DNA of 64,000 nucleotides, from NCBI GenBank assembly GCA_900550565.1, contig URSG01000003.1, forward strand, positions 5,802 through 69,801, given 5' to 3'. Origin of the DNA: an uncultured Rickettsiales bacterium (GTDB lineage: Bacteria; Pseudomonadota; Alphaproteobacteria; Rs-D84). The position numbers and the translations under genes were made by a program. Below are positions 23,497 through 32,371 of this stretch, piece by piece (the first letter of the stretch is position 1; the number at the start of each line of letters is the position of its first letter). The notes below the pieces were generated by a model. It did not search any database and was not told the origin of the DNA. It was given only the letters and a program-made list of their open reading frames with translations.

Positions 23497-25200
23497 ATGA
23501 CAGCGTCATTATCAATATTACTGTTTGTCACAGTGGTCTTTGGATTGGTTTTTGCATTACGCCTGGCGCGGATTGGTGCGTTGGTTGCGTTTTTGCTGGC
23601 CGGTATTATTGCCGGGCCATACGTTTTGAATTTATTCCAGTTGACGGATAATTGGGCGATTCTGGGCAATCTGGGGATAATGTTTTTGTGGTTTATGTTG
23701 GGGCTGGGGATAAATATGCGCCGGTTGTGGGGATTGCGTCGCGCGATATTTGGTTTTGGTGCCGCCCAGGTTTTGATGGTTGTCGCGATACTGTTTCCGT
23801 TGTTGTTTGGGGTGACCGGTTGGTCAATTATGGGCTGTGTTATGGTGGCGTTGATGTTATCTATGTCCAGCACGTCCGAAGATGTCCAGTTGTTATCTGA
23901 CCGCAACCAGGTGAACACTGAAATGGGGCGGCAAACATTTTCAATTTTATTATTCCAGGATTTGCTGGCAATTCCATTGTTGGCAATGATGCCGGTATTG
24001 TCGGGCAAGTCGTTTAATTTTGGCGCAACTGCGATTGACGTTTTGGTTTGGTCTGTTGTTTTAATATTAGGCGTTGTGATTATTGGCCGATTTGTGTTGA
24101 ATCCATTGATGCGCCAGGTTGCACGTCTGAAATCCAAAGAGGCATTTTTGTTGGCGATTTTATTAAACATCGCATTGTGGGCCAGCATTGCCGAATGGAT
24201 TGGTATGCCGGTTGGTTTGGGCGCGTTCTTGGCCGGTATGTTGTTGTCTGAAACAATTTATAATCACCAGGTCACCGCAGAAATCAGCCCGTATGCAATG
24301 TTGTTCTTGGCGTTCTTTTTCATATCACTGGGTATGGGATTGAATTTGTCTGTGCTGGGGCAGTATTGGTATATCGTCGCGGCCGGCGTTATCGGATTGA
24401 TAGCGGCCAAGTTTGTTGCGATATTTATGGTCGCGCGCGTTCGTCATGTCAGTTTGCCTGATGCAATAATGATTGCGCTGGTTCTGTCCCAGGCAGGCGA
24501 GTTTGGTCTGTTGATGTTGCAGACAATGCGGTCATCGGGGATTGACGCGATTCCGGCCCAACACCAGGAAATTTTAACGGCGATAATAATGCTGTCTATA
24601 ATGGCGACACCGATAATATTGGCGGTGTTTGATCGTCTGCAACGCACAGGAAAATTATTCAGTCCCAACCTGATGCCGTCGCGGCCACGCGTGTCAGATA
24701 CGCCAAAGGTTGTGATTTGTGGATTTGGTCGTGTTGGCCAGTTGGTTGCACAAATGTTGCAGGCACAAAAAATATCGTATGTCGCGCTGGATATGGACGT
24801 GAATATTGTGATGTTAGGGCGCGAACACGGGTATAATGTTGTGTATGGTAATTCTACTAATGCCGATGTTCTGACGGATATTGGGCTGAACCCACACAAG
24901 ACGCGCGCAGTGGTTGTTGCATTGGACAATGCATCAACCGCGCGTGATACCGTTATCACCGTGCGCGAGATTGCGCCCCGTATCCGTGTCTTTGCACGTG
25001 CGCGTAATCTGACAGAATCCAAGTTGCTGGTAAAAGAAGGGGCGCAAATCGCATTGCCTGAAACAATAGAAAGTTCGTTGTTCTTGGGCTATGGCGTGTT
25101 GGAACACTTGGGCGTATCGCAAAACGCACTGACGCGAATGTTGAACGAGTTGCGCCAGGATAATTATGCCCAGGTAGAAGACCCTGTATCCGATAACTAG
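23497..25200 (+). CDS. Kef-type cation:proton antiporter with TrkA-N domain
   Basis: 567 residues. The N-terminal 380 or so residues form a CPA2 transporter of about 12 TM helices (ARIGALVAFLLAGIIAGPYV, LLALSMSSTSEDVQLLSDR region and LGAFLAGMLLSETIYNHQV). The C-terminal TrkA-N/Rossmann domain begins KVVICGFGRVGQLVAQMLQ and continues to VVYGNSTNADVLTDIGL. Kef systems exchange K+ for H+ and are gated by nucleotide or glutathione in some species. No KefF/KefG partner is nearby. SD is a strong CAGGGGGG. Confidence 0.92.
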   Translation: MTASLSILLFVTVVFGLVFALRLARIGALVAFLLAGIIAGPYVLNLFQLTDNWAILGNLGIMFLWFMLGLGINMRRLWGLRRAIFGFGAAQVLMVVAILFPLLFGVTGWSIMGCVMVALMLSMSSTSEDVQLLSDRNQVNTEMGRQTFSILLFQDLLAIPLLAMMPVLSGKSFNFGATAIDVLVWSVVLILGVVIIGRFVLNPLMRQVARLKSKEAFLLAILLNIALWASIAEWIGMPVGLGAFLAGMLLSETIYNHQVTAEISPYAMLFLAFFFISLGMGLNLSVLGQYWYIVAAGVIGLIAAKFVAIFMVARVRHVSLPDAIMIALVLSQAGEFGLLMLQTMRSSGIDAIPAQHQEILTAIIMLSIMATPIILAVFDRLQRTGKLFSPNLMPSRPRVSDTPKVVICGFGRVGQLVAQMLQAQKISYVALDMDVNIVMLGREHGYNVVYGNSTNADVLTDIGLNPHKTRAVVVALDNASTARDTVITVREIAPRIRVFARARNLTESKLLVKEGAQIALPETIESSLFLGYGVLEHLGVSQNALTRMLNELRQDNYAQVEDPVSDN

Positions 25201-25212
25201 GCGTAATAAAAC

Positions 25213-25240
25213 AATGTCCCATTTTATGGGACATTTTATT
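25213..25240 (+). terminator. Kef gene terminator
   Basis: AATGTCCCAT/ATGGGACATT stem with TTT loop, then TTATTT. Confidence 0.8.
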
Positions 25241-25289
25241 TGCATTTAGGCGCGCGCATTGGTATATTTCGGCGTATAGGGACGGAAAA

Positions 25290-25835
25290 ATGAAAAAGAA
25301 AATATTACTGTGTATTGCGATTATTGTGACGGTTATTATGCTGGACGCACTGACCAAGGGGGCGTTGCTGTATTTAATTACTGGCACAGTACCGGTGACG
25401 GGGGCGGCGTGGGATATTGTGCCGGTGCCGTATTTGATGGCGCACGTGACCGATTGGTTTAATATTGTGTTCACGTGGAATCCAGGCGCGTCATTTTCAA
25501 TGCTGCGCACCGTGGGCGAAGGTGCGCCACTGATAATTGTTGCGGTGACTGGGTTTATAATCGGTATGATTGGGTATTATCTGTTTGCGCGCGCAGACAG
25601 TTATGAACGCGTCCCACTGGCGTTGGTTGTTGGTGGTGCGTTGGGGAATCTGATTGACCGGGTGCGTTTTGGCGCGGTTGTTGATTTCCTGGATTTTCAT
25701 ATCGGCGCATTGCATTGGCCGGCATTTAATGTCGCAGATGTTTGTATTTGTGTGGGTGTTGCCCTATATATACTGAACTGGGCGATTGCGCGTCGTCGCT
25801 GTATGTTGTCTGTTAAATCAAAGGATAGAAAATAA
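25290..25835 (+). CDS. lspA: Lipoprotein signal peptidase (signal peptidase II)
   Basis: 181 residues with four TM helices. The catalytic aspartates are in GGALGNLIDRVRFGAVVDFL and HWPAFNVADVCICVGV, and FTWNPGASFSM is the conserved NxGAxF motif. It removes signal peptides from prolipoproteins after lipidation, consistent with the lipoprotein encoded at 48184-49773. yidC starts directly after its stop codon, so the pair form a membrane-biogenesis operon. Confidence 0.96.
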   Translation: MKKKILLCIAIIVTVIMLDALTKGALLYLITGTVPVTGAAWDIVPVPYLMAHVTDWFNIVFTWNPGASFSMLRTVGEGAPLIIVAVTGFIIGMIGYYLFARADSYERVPLALVVGGALGNLIDRVRFGAVVDFLDFHIGALHWPAFNVADVCICVGVALYILNWAIARRRCMLSVKSKDRK

Positions 25836-27407
25836 ATGGTAAAATATTTAGATAATAATTCGGGCTTTGCCCAGTGGAACGCGAACAAAAACGCCACGAC
25901 CAAGAAATCAATGTTGGGGTCGTTTTTGTGGTGGGTCGTTTTATTCATCGCGGCGTGGTGGGCCGTCGGGGCAATTATGTCGCCAAAGAAAGCGACCACA
26001 ACAACTGAATCAGACACTATGCCGGTTTTGGATTTATCGGCGGTGCCGGCGCATACCGCGACGTCTGATAAAATCACGGCGACGGTGCGTGGGTTGCGCG
26101 TGTCTGACGTTGTTCTGGCGGACTATGCCCAGAACGCCCAGGCGTCTGATGGCGAACGCGTCACGTTGTTGTCTGGGGATAATAACTTTGCTGAAATCGG
26201 GGTTGTTGCAACTGGGACATCTGCGCCGACACCTGAAACAATTTGGAAAAAAAGTGGCGATGCGTTCACGTGGCGCAATTCTGATGGGGTTGAATATCGT
26301 CGCACGGTGACGGTTGATGGATACCTGGTCACGGTCAGTGATGAAATCAAGAATAAATCTGGACGCGATATTACGGTGACGCCGTATGCGCGCGTTGTGC
26401 GTGACGCCGGGGAAAAATCGTCTGGGGGTGTTTATACCGGTATGATTGCGTATGTGAATTCTGACATAGAACACAGTGATTGGTATAAACTGGACAAGAA
26501 ATCGTATGCGTATTCAACGACAAATGGTTTCGCCGGTTTTGCCGACCAATATTGGGAAACGGTTGTCCAACTGGACAGTCCAGATCAAACCATACGTGCC
26601 AAGAAAGTTGCCCAGGACGCATACCAAACAGACATCGCTGCGGCGGCTGTGTCTGTGCCGGCCGGTGGCGATAAAACAATCACAACGCACATATTTGCCG
26701 GCCCACGCGACCAGAATATCTTGGCCGGGGTGTCTGGTATGATTGCAGGCATTGATGAAACCGTAGATTATGGTTGGTTTTGGTTCTTGGCGCGTCCAAT
26801 GTTGTGGGCGTTAAACGGCCTGTATTCAATCGTAGGCAATTACGGAATCGCGATTATTTTGTTCACATTGCTGTTGCGTTTGGCGATATGGCCACTGACG
26901 CGCAAGTCATATACATCAATGATTGCGATGCAGAAAATGCAACCAGAAATGGTGCGTATCCAGAAACTGTATGCCAATGATAAAATGCGTCTGCAAATGG
27001 AAATGATGCGCCTGTATCAGACGCACAAGACGTCGCCGATGTCTGGGTGTCTGCCGATGTTGATTCAGATTCCAATATTCTTTGCGTTATACAAGGCGTT
27101 GTTGGTATCTGTTCCTATGCGCAGTGCAGGGTTCTTGTGGATATCTGATTTGGCGGCGATGGACCCATATTTTATATTGCCGATATTGATGGGTGCAACA
27201 ATGTGGTGGCAGTCGCGTCTGCAAACGGTTGCCAAAACCGCGTCTGGCAATGACGCCGTTGCCCAGACGCAACGCGTAATGAAATGGATGCCGGTTATAT
27301 TTACGCTGTTGTTTGCGTGGATGCCGGCCGGGCTGGTGCTGTATTGGACGGTGTCAAATCTGTTTGGTATTGCCCAGATGCAGATAATAAAACGCGTATC
27401 AAAATAA
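25836..27407 (+). CDS. yidC: Membrane protein insertase YidC
   Basis: 523 residues. TM1 (LGSFLWWVVLFIAAWWAVGA) is preceded by an unusually long polar start of about 25 residues. A periplasmic beta-supersandwich domain spans about 70-300 (TWRNSDGVEYRRTVTVDGYL). The conserved insertase core starts at GWFWFLARPMLWALNGLYSI and has the hydrophilic-groove Arg in LLLRLAIWPLTRKS, then KTSPMSGCLPMLIQIPIFFA. It inserts membrane proteins with or without Sec. It follows lspA with no gap and a GATAGAAAA-preceded AAAGGA SD lies inside lspA. rnpA/rpmH are not adjacent as they would be in the usual cluster. Confidence 0.96.
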   Translation: MVKYLDNNSGFAQWNANKNATTKKSMLGSFLWWVVLFIAAWWAVGAIMSPKKATTTTESDTMPVLDLSAVPAHTATSDKITATVRGLRVSDVVLADYAQNAQASDGERVTLLSGDNNFAEIGVVATGTSAPTPETIWKKSGDAFTWRNSDGVEYRRTVTVDGYLVTVSDEIKNKSGRDITVTPYARVVRDAGEKSSGGVYTGMIAYVNSDIEHSDWYKLDKKSYAYSTTNGFAGFADQYWETVVQLDSPDQTIRAKKVAQDAYQTDIAAAAVSVPAGGDKTITTHIFAGPRDQNILAGVSGMIAGIDETVDYGWFWFLARPMLWALNGLYSIVGNYGIAIILFTLLLRLAIWPLTRKSYTSMIAMQKMQPEMVRIQKLYANDKMRLQMEMMRLYQTHKTSPMSGCLPMLIQIPIFFALYKALLVSVPMRSAGFLWISDLAAMDPYFILPILMGATMWWQSRLQTVAKTASGNDAVAQTQRVMKWMPVIFTLLFAWMPAGLVLYWTVSNLFGIAQMQIIKRVSK

Positions 27408-27410
27408 AAA

Positions 27411-27434
27411 GCGGGGCATTGCCCCGTTTTTTTG
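27411..27434 (+). terminator. yidC terminator
   Basis: CGGGGC/GCCCCG stem with ATT loop and a run of seven T residues. The mirror A run lets it also end the convergent minus-strand gene. Confidence 0.85.
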
Positions 27435-27436
27435 CA

Positions 27437-27784
27437 TTATATTTTTTGTATGTATTTAAACAATGCGTCTGGGGTTTGAATTCGGGCGCGGCGTATGCCG
27501 ATTACGCGCTTGGTAAAATCAACACAGGTTATACCGCGCATATTATCCGTTTGTGGCGTCGCGTTTGGAATACATACGAATTTCCAGCCGTGTCTGCGCA
27601 GTGTGTTCATATCGCGCACGTCCAGTGCCAATCGCGCGATTTTGTGACGTGTCACAAATTGATACATAACAAATGGTTTCTTGGCCCCAGACGCAGTAAT
27701 AATTGGCGCGCAATGCCGAAAGTGCCGACATAAAACGCGTGGCAAAAACTTTGATGTCTGGGTGCAAAATGCAACGATTATCAT
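27437..27784 (-). CDS. Hypothetical protein, 115 aa
   Basis: Starts with an AAAGGA SD 8 nt before ATG 27784. The sequence has a Val/Ile-rich start (MIIVAFCTQTSKFLPRVLCR), four Cys, a KKPFVMYQFVTRHKIARLAL segment, and VIGIRRARIQTPDALFKYIQ at the end. The beta-alpha alternation and Ile/Val strands suggest a small alpha/beta fold. I do not recognise a family. It lies 15 nt after the 117-residue gene, so the two form an operon, and it ends at the shared terminator with yidC. Confidence 0.65.
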   Translation of the reverse strand: MIIVAFCTQTSKFLPRVLCRHFRHCAPIITASGAKKPFVMYQFVTRHKIARLALDVRDMNTLRRHGWKFVCIPNATPQTDNMRGITCVDFTKRVIGIRRARIQTPDALFKYIQKI

Positions 27785-27799
27785 AATTGTATCCTTTGG

Positions 27800-28153
27800 C
27801 TAGTCTTGGATAATCCAACCGCGTGCGATTGCGGCCTCGCCGATGGTTTGCATTGCGCGTCGCCATAAATCAGCAGCGCGATTTTCGGCCCAAATATATT
27901 GATGTGGTGCGCGTCGTCGGTCGCCGAATTCCTTCATCACAGATAATTGTTCATCAGATAATTTTCCACACAGATATAATTTTGTTATCAGCGTTTCCAC
28001 ATCTACCAGTTCTGCAACACGACGCGTGGCGCAATCGCGCGGTCGCATAAAACCATTACGAACAGACTTTGAATACAGAAACCAAAACCACATTTGTTCT
28101 GCATTGTGAAATTTTTCCGGTGCATATTCTGGTTGATTGTGTTGTGCTGTCAT
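27800..28153 (-). CDS. Conserved-looking hypothetical protein, 117 aa
   Basis: A good AAGGAG SD precedes ATG 28153. The protein is helical and rich in charged and aromatic residues: NAEQMWFWFLYSKSVRNGFM, RRVAELVDVETLITKLYLCG, KLSDEQLSVMKEFGDRRRAP and AENRAADLWRRAMQTIGEAA. No signal peptide or TM. The internal sequence looks strongly constrained, and I associate it loosely with uncharacterised alphaproteobacterial proteins, but I cannot name a family. It is cotranscribed with the gene at 27437-27784. Confidence 0.75.
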   Translation of the reverse strand: MTAQHNQPEYAPEKFHNAEQMWFWFLYSKSVRNGFMRPRDCATRRVAELVDVETLITKLYLCGKLSDEQLSVMKEFGDRRRAPHQYIWAENRAADLWRRAMQTIGEAAIARGWIIQD

Positions 28154-28330
28154 TTTTTTCTCCTTGGCTAGGTGTTATTTGATAAATCCAGGATTTAATT
28201 CCTGTGTTATGATGTATAGTCCAATGATTGACACTAGTAAAACATTACAACCTTTGGTTGAAATCAGAATCGGAAATCCGATTCATTGCGTGATTTTTGA
28301 TTTGTAAAAACGAATCGCGCAAAAAAACAA

Positions 28331-28390
28331 AAAACGCGCCATTTGGCGCGCAACGTTAAAAAAATCCCCACATATTTGTGGGGAATTTTT
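28331..28390 (-). terminator. Tandem terminators of the T4SS operon
   Basis: Two minus-strand hairpins follow the virB10 stop: TCCCCACA/TGTGGGGA (28365-28384, flanked by T and A runs) and CGCGCC/GGCGCG (28335-28350, followed by a T-rich tract). The first starts directly at the stop codon. The rest of 28154-28330 has no gene. It should hold the promoter of the gene at 28153. Confidence 0.8.
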
Positions 28391-30775
28391 TTACAAGATT
28401 GGTGGGAAACAATCACCACCGGTTTCTGGGCAACAATTAAATCCTTGGTCGCCCATATCTGTATATATTTCGCCCGTGCAACATCCGTTTGCATCAGGTG
28501 TCGTCCCGTCTTCACAGGTAATTACAGCCTGGGCGGTGTCTTCTTCCTTTTTGGCCGCCTGGAACGGATTTTGAATAGAGCCGTCTTCGTTATATTTCAG
28601 TCCCAAAACGTTTTCATTGTATGATTTGGTGCCGACGCCCCCTGTGCTGGCAATACTGTTAGAATTATTCGCGTCTTGTTGATTCTGGTATATTGCCGCC
28701 TGGCGCACGTTGTTGATTGCCTGGTAATTCAGTGATTTGCAATACGTCAACACGGTGCGGTAATCGTATCCAGCCTCGTATATTCTTTGTGGTGTATCTT
28801 TGTCGGAATTTATTGTCCACATATTGTCTTTGCCTTGGATGCAATATTGGCTTAAATCAAACGACCGAACCTGGCCAGTCCACGAGCCATCGTTGTAATC
28901 GGCCTTGCCACTGTGTTGCCAGTTAGGCCGTTTGTTCCGATCGCCTTTTTGTGAACTTGCCTTAACTTTGGCCACAGAACATATTTTATCACTTTTTTCG
29001 CCACATGTGATAACCAAATCGGCGGGTGAAAATACCGTTATACGTGTGCCGGCCGCGATTGAAAATGGTGGCACGGTATTGTCCAGCATATCCACAATAA
29101 ACTTTTGGGCAACCTGGTTCCAGGCGGTGATAATTTCATTTTTTGCCAATTCAGATGAACGCACGGTGCCAGATTGCACAACCGTATTGTTGTCCAAATC
29201 AATTTGATTCACAAATTTATCGGTAATTGGCGCAATCATATTCACCGCCGCCGGCACAACCGCGGTCAGCAATGGCAATACCATTTGTTCAATATAATCT
29301 GTGCTGCCATATCCGGGAACGCCCGCGCGTCCCTGTGAATCGCCAGAAAATGGATCTTCATTTGAATTACCTGTAAAGTTAAATTCAACACCATTTGGTA
29401 AAATAAATTGATACCAGCGAATATCCATACGACCAACAGTTTTATATGGCCCGGGAATTTCACCCGTGACATATCCTAATAACAGTGTTCCGGCCGGGAT
29501 TACAACCGTGCGGCCATTGTCAGAATACACATTACGGTCAACCGTTGCGCGTACGGGTAATGATCGCGCACCCTCTTTATACAACGATGGGTCGGCGCGA
29601 ACCTCGGACACAATGGTGGCCGGAATCGGTTTATATTGACGTAACACAAACGTGCGGTCATACGGGTCAGACGAATAAAATGCGTCCCCACTGGTTCCGA
29701 TATGAACATCGCCAGAATTGTCGCGCATTGTGATACCACCACGAAAACGGTCGGCGGTTTCAGCCCCCGTTGCAGATGCAGACATCTGTTCAATTTCATC
29801 GGTTGTCAGTTGGTATGCACGATTTTTAACGCGCGTCACCGGATTAGACAACTGGGGCAATGCGCCACCGGCACTGGCGTCAGTGTATCCGATGTGTTCG
29901 GCATCTGTGCCAATCTTTTTCCCAGGTGTTTTTATATCGGTAATTATACCACTGTCTGGATTATAGACGCCCGTTGGATTGTTGCATTTTTTATCAGAAA
30001 ATGGGTGGAAATAATACGCGCCACGTTCGGGACGAATCCAACCGATTTGTGTGCCGTTTGCATCATAGCCCGGGAATGCAAATTCAGAACACGGCGTAGA
30101 TGGGGTATCATCTGCCACTTTTGTGTTGTTGTGGTCGTTGTCTGCGAACGGGTCGGCCGGTGCCAGTGTTTCAACCTGTTGCTTGATTTCCTGTTGAACA
30201 GGTTTTGGCGCAGGTTCTGGTGTTGGTTCGGCCGGCTGTTTAATTTCAGGCGCAACCGACGATAACACCAAAATCAGTTTTTCTGCGTTTGACATTTTTT
30301 CCGGCTGGTGTACGTCGTGCCAGTCAATGAATAACGCCAGTGTTTTGCTGTCCATTGCCACAGTTGGCGCGTATTTCAGCGTGATATTGCAACCGGTCAC
30401 CTGGTTTATTTCGGCCATTTTTTTACAGGTTTCTTTGATGTCCAGTCCAGCAATTTGGTCGTGATAACGCACGTCTTTGATTTTAACCGGCGCTGTGGCC
30501 TTGACGTTCAGTTGAATTTCTTTGGTGGTGCCAACCGTGACATCTGTCCAGGTCAATGTATTTTCAGTCCAATCTTCTGGTGGGGTGGCGGCGACAATCA
30601 ACTTGATTGGTGCCTCGTCCGCGGTATTTTGAACGCCCGATGATTTGCCACGTCCCCCCAGCAACAGAATCAACAATACCAGCACGACGATAAACGCCGC
30701 CACCATCAATATCCACTGGATATGCTTTGGGGTTGTTTTACGAATTTCTGTAATTTGCTGTTTGATAGCACTCAT
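28391..30775 (-). CDS. virB10: VirB10/TrbI-like T4SS core protein, extended
   Basis: 794 residues from ATG 30775, twice the usual 380-430. One TM helix lies at about 21-40 (WILMVAAFIVVLVLLILLLG). Residues 55-172 look like an Ig/ASH-type beta domain. A Pro-rich linker (180-215) and an extra Cys-containing region (229-300) follow. The VirB10 core is about 381-590: GRTVVIPAGTLLLGYVTGEI, MDIRWYQFILPNGVEFNF and PPFSIAAGTRITVFSPADL. A 200-residue tail (591-794) is Cys-rich, ending DANGCCTGEIY and CCPETGGDCFPPIL. VirB10 spans from inner membrane to outer-membrane pore and links ATPases to the channel. DotG/IcmE is a distant alternative name. Last gene of the virB8-9-10 operon. Confidence 0.85.
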   Translation of the reverse strand: MSAIKQQITEIRKTTPKHIQWILMVAAFIVVLVLLILLLGGRGKSSGVQNTADEAPIKLIVAATPPEDWTENTLTWTDVTVGTTKEIQLNVKATAPVKIKDVRYHDQIAGLDIKETCKKMAEINQVTGCNITLKYAPTVAMDSKTLALFIDWHDVHQPEKMSNAEKLILVLSSVAPEIKQPAEPTPEPAPKPVQQEIKQQVETLAPADPFADNDHNNTKVADDTPSTPCSEFAFPGYDANGTQIGWIRPERGAYYFHPFSDKKCNNPTGVYNPDSGIITDIKTPGKKIGTDAEHIGYTDASAGGALPQLSNPVTRVKNRAYQLTTDEIEQMSASATGAETADRFRGGITMRDNSGDVHIGTSGDAFYSSDPYDRTFVLRQYKPIPATIVSEVRADPSLYKEGARSLPVRATVDRNVYSDNGRTVVIPAGTLLLGYVTGEIPGPYKTVGRMDIRWYQFILPNGVEFNFTGNSNEDPFSGDSQGRAGVPGYGSTDYIEQMVLPLLTAVVPAAVNMIAPITDKFVNQIDLDNNTVVQSGTVRSSELAKNEIITAWNQVAQKFIVDMLDNTVPPFSIAAGTRITVFSPADLVITCGEKSDKICSVAKVKASSQKGDRNKRPNWQHSGKADYNDGSWTGQVRSFDLSQYCIQGKDNMWTINSDKDTPQRIYEAGYDYRTVLTYCKSLNYQAINNVRQAAIYQNQQDANNSNSIASTGGVGTKSYNENVLGLKYNEDGSIQNPFQAAKKEEDTAQAVITCEDGTTPDANGCCTGEIYTDMGDQGFNCCPETGGDCFPPIL

Positions 30776-30799
30776 ATTAAACACCGCCTGCCAAATCAG

Positions 30800-32332
30800 T
30801 TATTGAATACGCACGACACTGCAACTGGCACCGCTGAATTTTAACAACTGGTCGCACAGTTTTTGCGCTGTGTCAATATCAGACATTGGGCCAATGCGCA
30901 GACGATATAAACGCGCCGCGCGTGATGTTGCACCCAAATCACCGACACCTTGTTCGTCAACGGCAAAGAACACCTTGTCCTTGTACGGGGTCAATAAACC
31001 CATACCGTCATCGCCACTGAATTTCGCCAACAGTCCCGTCCAGTAATCGTCCAGTGCCTTGACCGATGTGTCAGATTTTAATTCTACGGCAACGCCACTT
31101 TGATTGCTGGTAATCAATGGGATATTTGTCTGGGGCAGATAAGAACCAGCCGTCACACGTTCTGTTGGAATCATATTTACGCCCGTCGCGCCCGATGTCG
31201 CCACAGCCGCACCTGGAACAGTTGCAACCGATGCCGGCATATAATAACCAGTGCCAGCGGCGGCGTTTGTATTAGAAATGTATGTCGGTGTTCCTGTGTT
31301 ATTCACGCCAGCAGTATTGATTGCGTTTTGGTCCATTGAATACGCGATGTTATTCAATGACTGGCCCGACATCATAGATTGCGCAACGTTCGCTTCGGCC
31401 AATGCCATAACAGACGCCGTGTCTGCAATCAAGAACGGTTTTTCACGCTTTTTAATACATACGATTCGCTGGCCACTGCGCAATACCATATCGCCAACGG
31501 CTTCTACTATCAACAGGCGGCCATCGTCGCCATCTGTGCGGAAACCGACCGGGGATTCGCCACCTTCTACCAGTAATGATACAACCGGACGTTGGGTCAT
31601 TGCGATAACCTTGTCGCCAAAGTCAATGTATGTGAATATTCTGTCGCGCCATACGCGTTCAGGCGCAATGACGTAATCGTCTGGGTTTGGAACGAATATA
31701 TCCAAATCAAATCTGAATTCAGACGGATCAATTTTCATTGATTTAATCCAACCATAATCTTCGCCGTCGGCACCAACCGTGCTGGCCGTCTTGGGGGCCT
31801 TTTTGAATATAGATGATGCGCCACTGGTCGCGTCGTTCGCGCCCGTTGCACCCGGCAGACTGGTATTGCCGTCCAAAACAACTTCTACCTGGGAATATGT
31901 GATTTCGCTGGAATTTGATGGTTCGCTGCGCAGATAAAATATATACTTGTTGCCAGATTTTCCCGTCACAATCAGGTTCGTATCAGAACCCTGGTTGCTG
32001 GCCGTTGGACTGATAATCATTGTGCGGTCACCCTGGTTCGCCTCTATCGTGAACAGGCCCTGGTTTCCAATGACGGCGTCGGCAATCTGTTCCCCGTTGG
32101 GCAAGGACACCATCGTCACCATACCATTACGTAATTTAATTGGCAAAACGCTGCCCGTGGTCCAAGACAACTGGGCGTATCCGGGTTTCGTGCTGCCTGC
32201 GGCCATATTCGCAGTTGGGTTGTCCCAGGCTTCTTGGACGCCATAGTTCACAGCCGCCGCTGGTGCAATAATGCACATTGATGCCAAGCAAAACACAGAT
32301 ATATTTAATTTTATTGCTGTCTTAAAACTCAT
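30800..32332 (-). CDS. virB9: VirB9/TrbG/CagX-like T4SS protein with C-terminal SPOR-like domain
   Basis: 510 residues against about 280 for a usual VirB9. A signal peptide (SVFCLASMCIIAPAAA) precedes an N-terminal VirB9 beta domain (QLSWTTGSVLPIKLRNGMVT, LFTIEANQGDRTMIISPTAS, KYIFYLRSE). The C-terminal VirB9 domain is visible as PERVWRDRIFTYIDFGDKVI, RPVVSLLVEGG and LRSGQRIVCI. An Asn/Thr/Ala-rich spacer then leads to a C-terminal SPOR-like end (YRLRIGPMSDIDTAQKLCDQ followed by LLKFSGASCSVVRIQ). VirB9 forms the outer-membrane ring with VirB10. The SPOR tail would let this ring bind peptidoglycan. A GTAAGGAAAA SD precedes the start. It lies 39 nt after virB8 and 24 nt before virB10. DotH/IcmK was considered. 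Confidence 0.82.
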   Translation of the reverse strand: MSFKTAIKLNISVFCLASMCIIAPAAAVNYGVQEAWDNPTANMAAGSTKPGYAQLSWTTGSVLPIKLRNGMVTMVSLPNGEQIADAVIGNQGLFTIEANQGDRTMIISPTASNQGSDTNLIVTGKSGNKYIFYLRSEPSNSSEITYSQVEVVLDGNTSLPGATGANDATSGASSIFKKAPKTASTVGADGEDYGWIKSMKIDPSEFRFDLDIFVPNPDDYVIAPERVWRDRIFTYIDFGDKVIAMTQRPVVSLLVEGGESPVGFRTDGDDGRLLIVEAVGDMVLRSGQRIVCIKKREKPFLIADTASVMALAEANVAQSMMSGQSLNNIAYSMDQNAINTAGVNNTGTPTYISNTNAAAGTGYYMPASVATVPGAAVATSGATGVNMIPTERVTAGSYLPQTNIPLITSNQSGVAVELKSDTSVKALDDYWTGLLAKFSGDDGMGLLTPYKDKVFFAVDEQGVGDLGATSRAARLYRLRIGPMSDIDTAQKLCDQLLKFSGASCSVVRIQ

Positions 32333-32371
32333 GCCTGTTTTCCTTACCTTTCTCGTAATACTGTGGACGGA

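Noticed and set aside
23493..24188. 231-codon minus-strand ORF inside the Kef-type gene
   Set aside because: Asn/Ile/Thr-rich antisense frame of the transporter without SD or domains.
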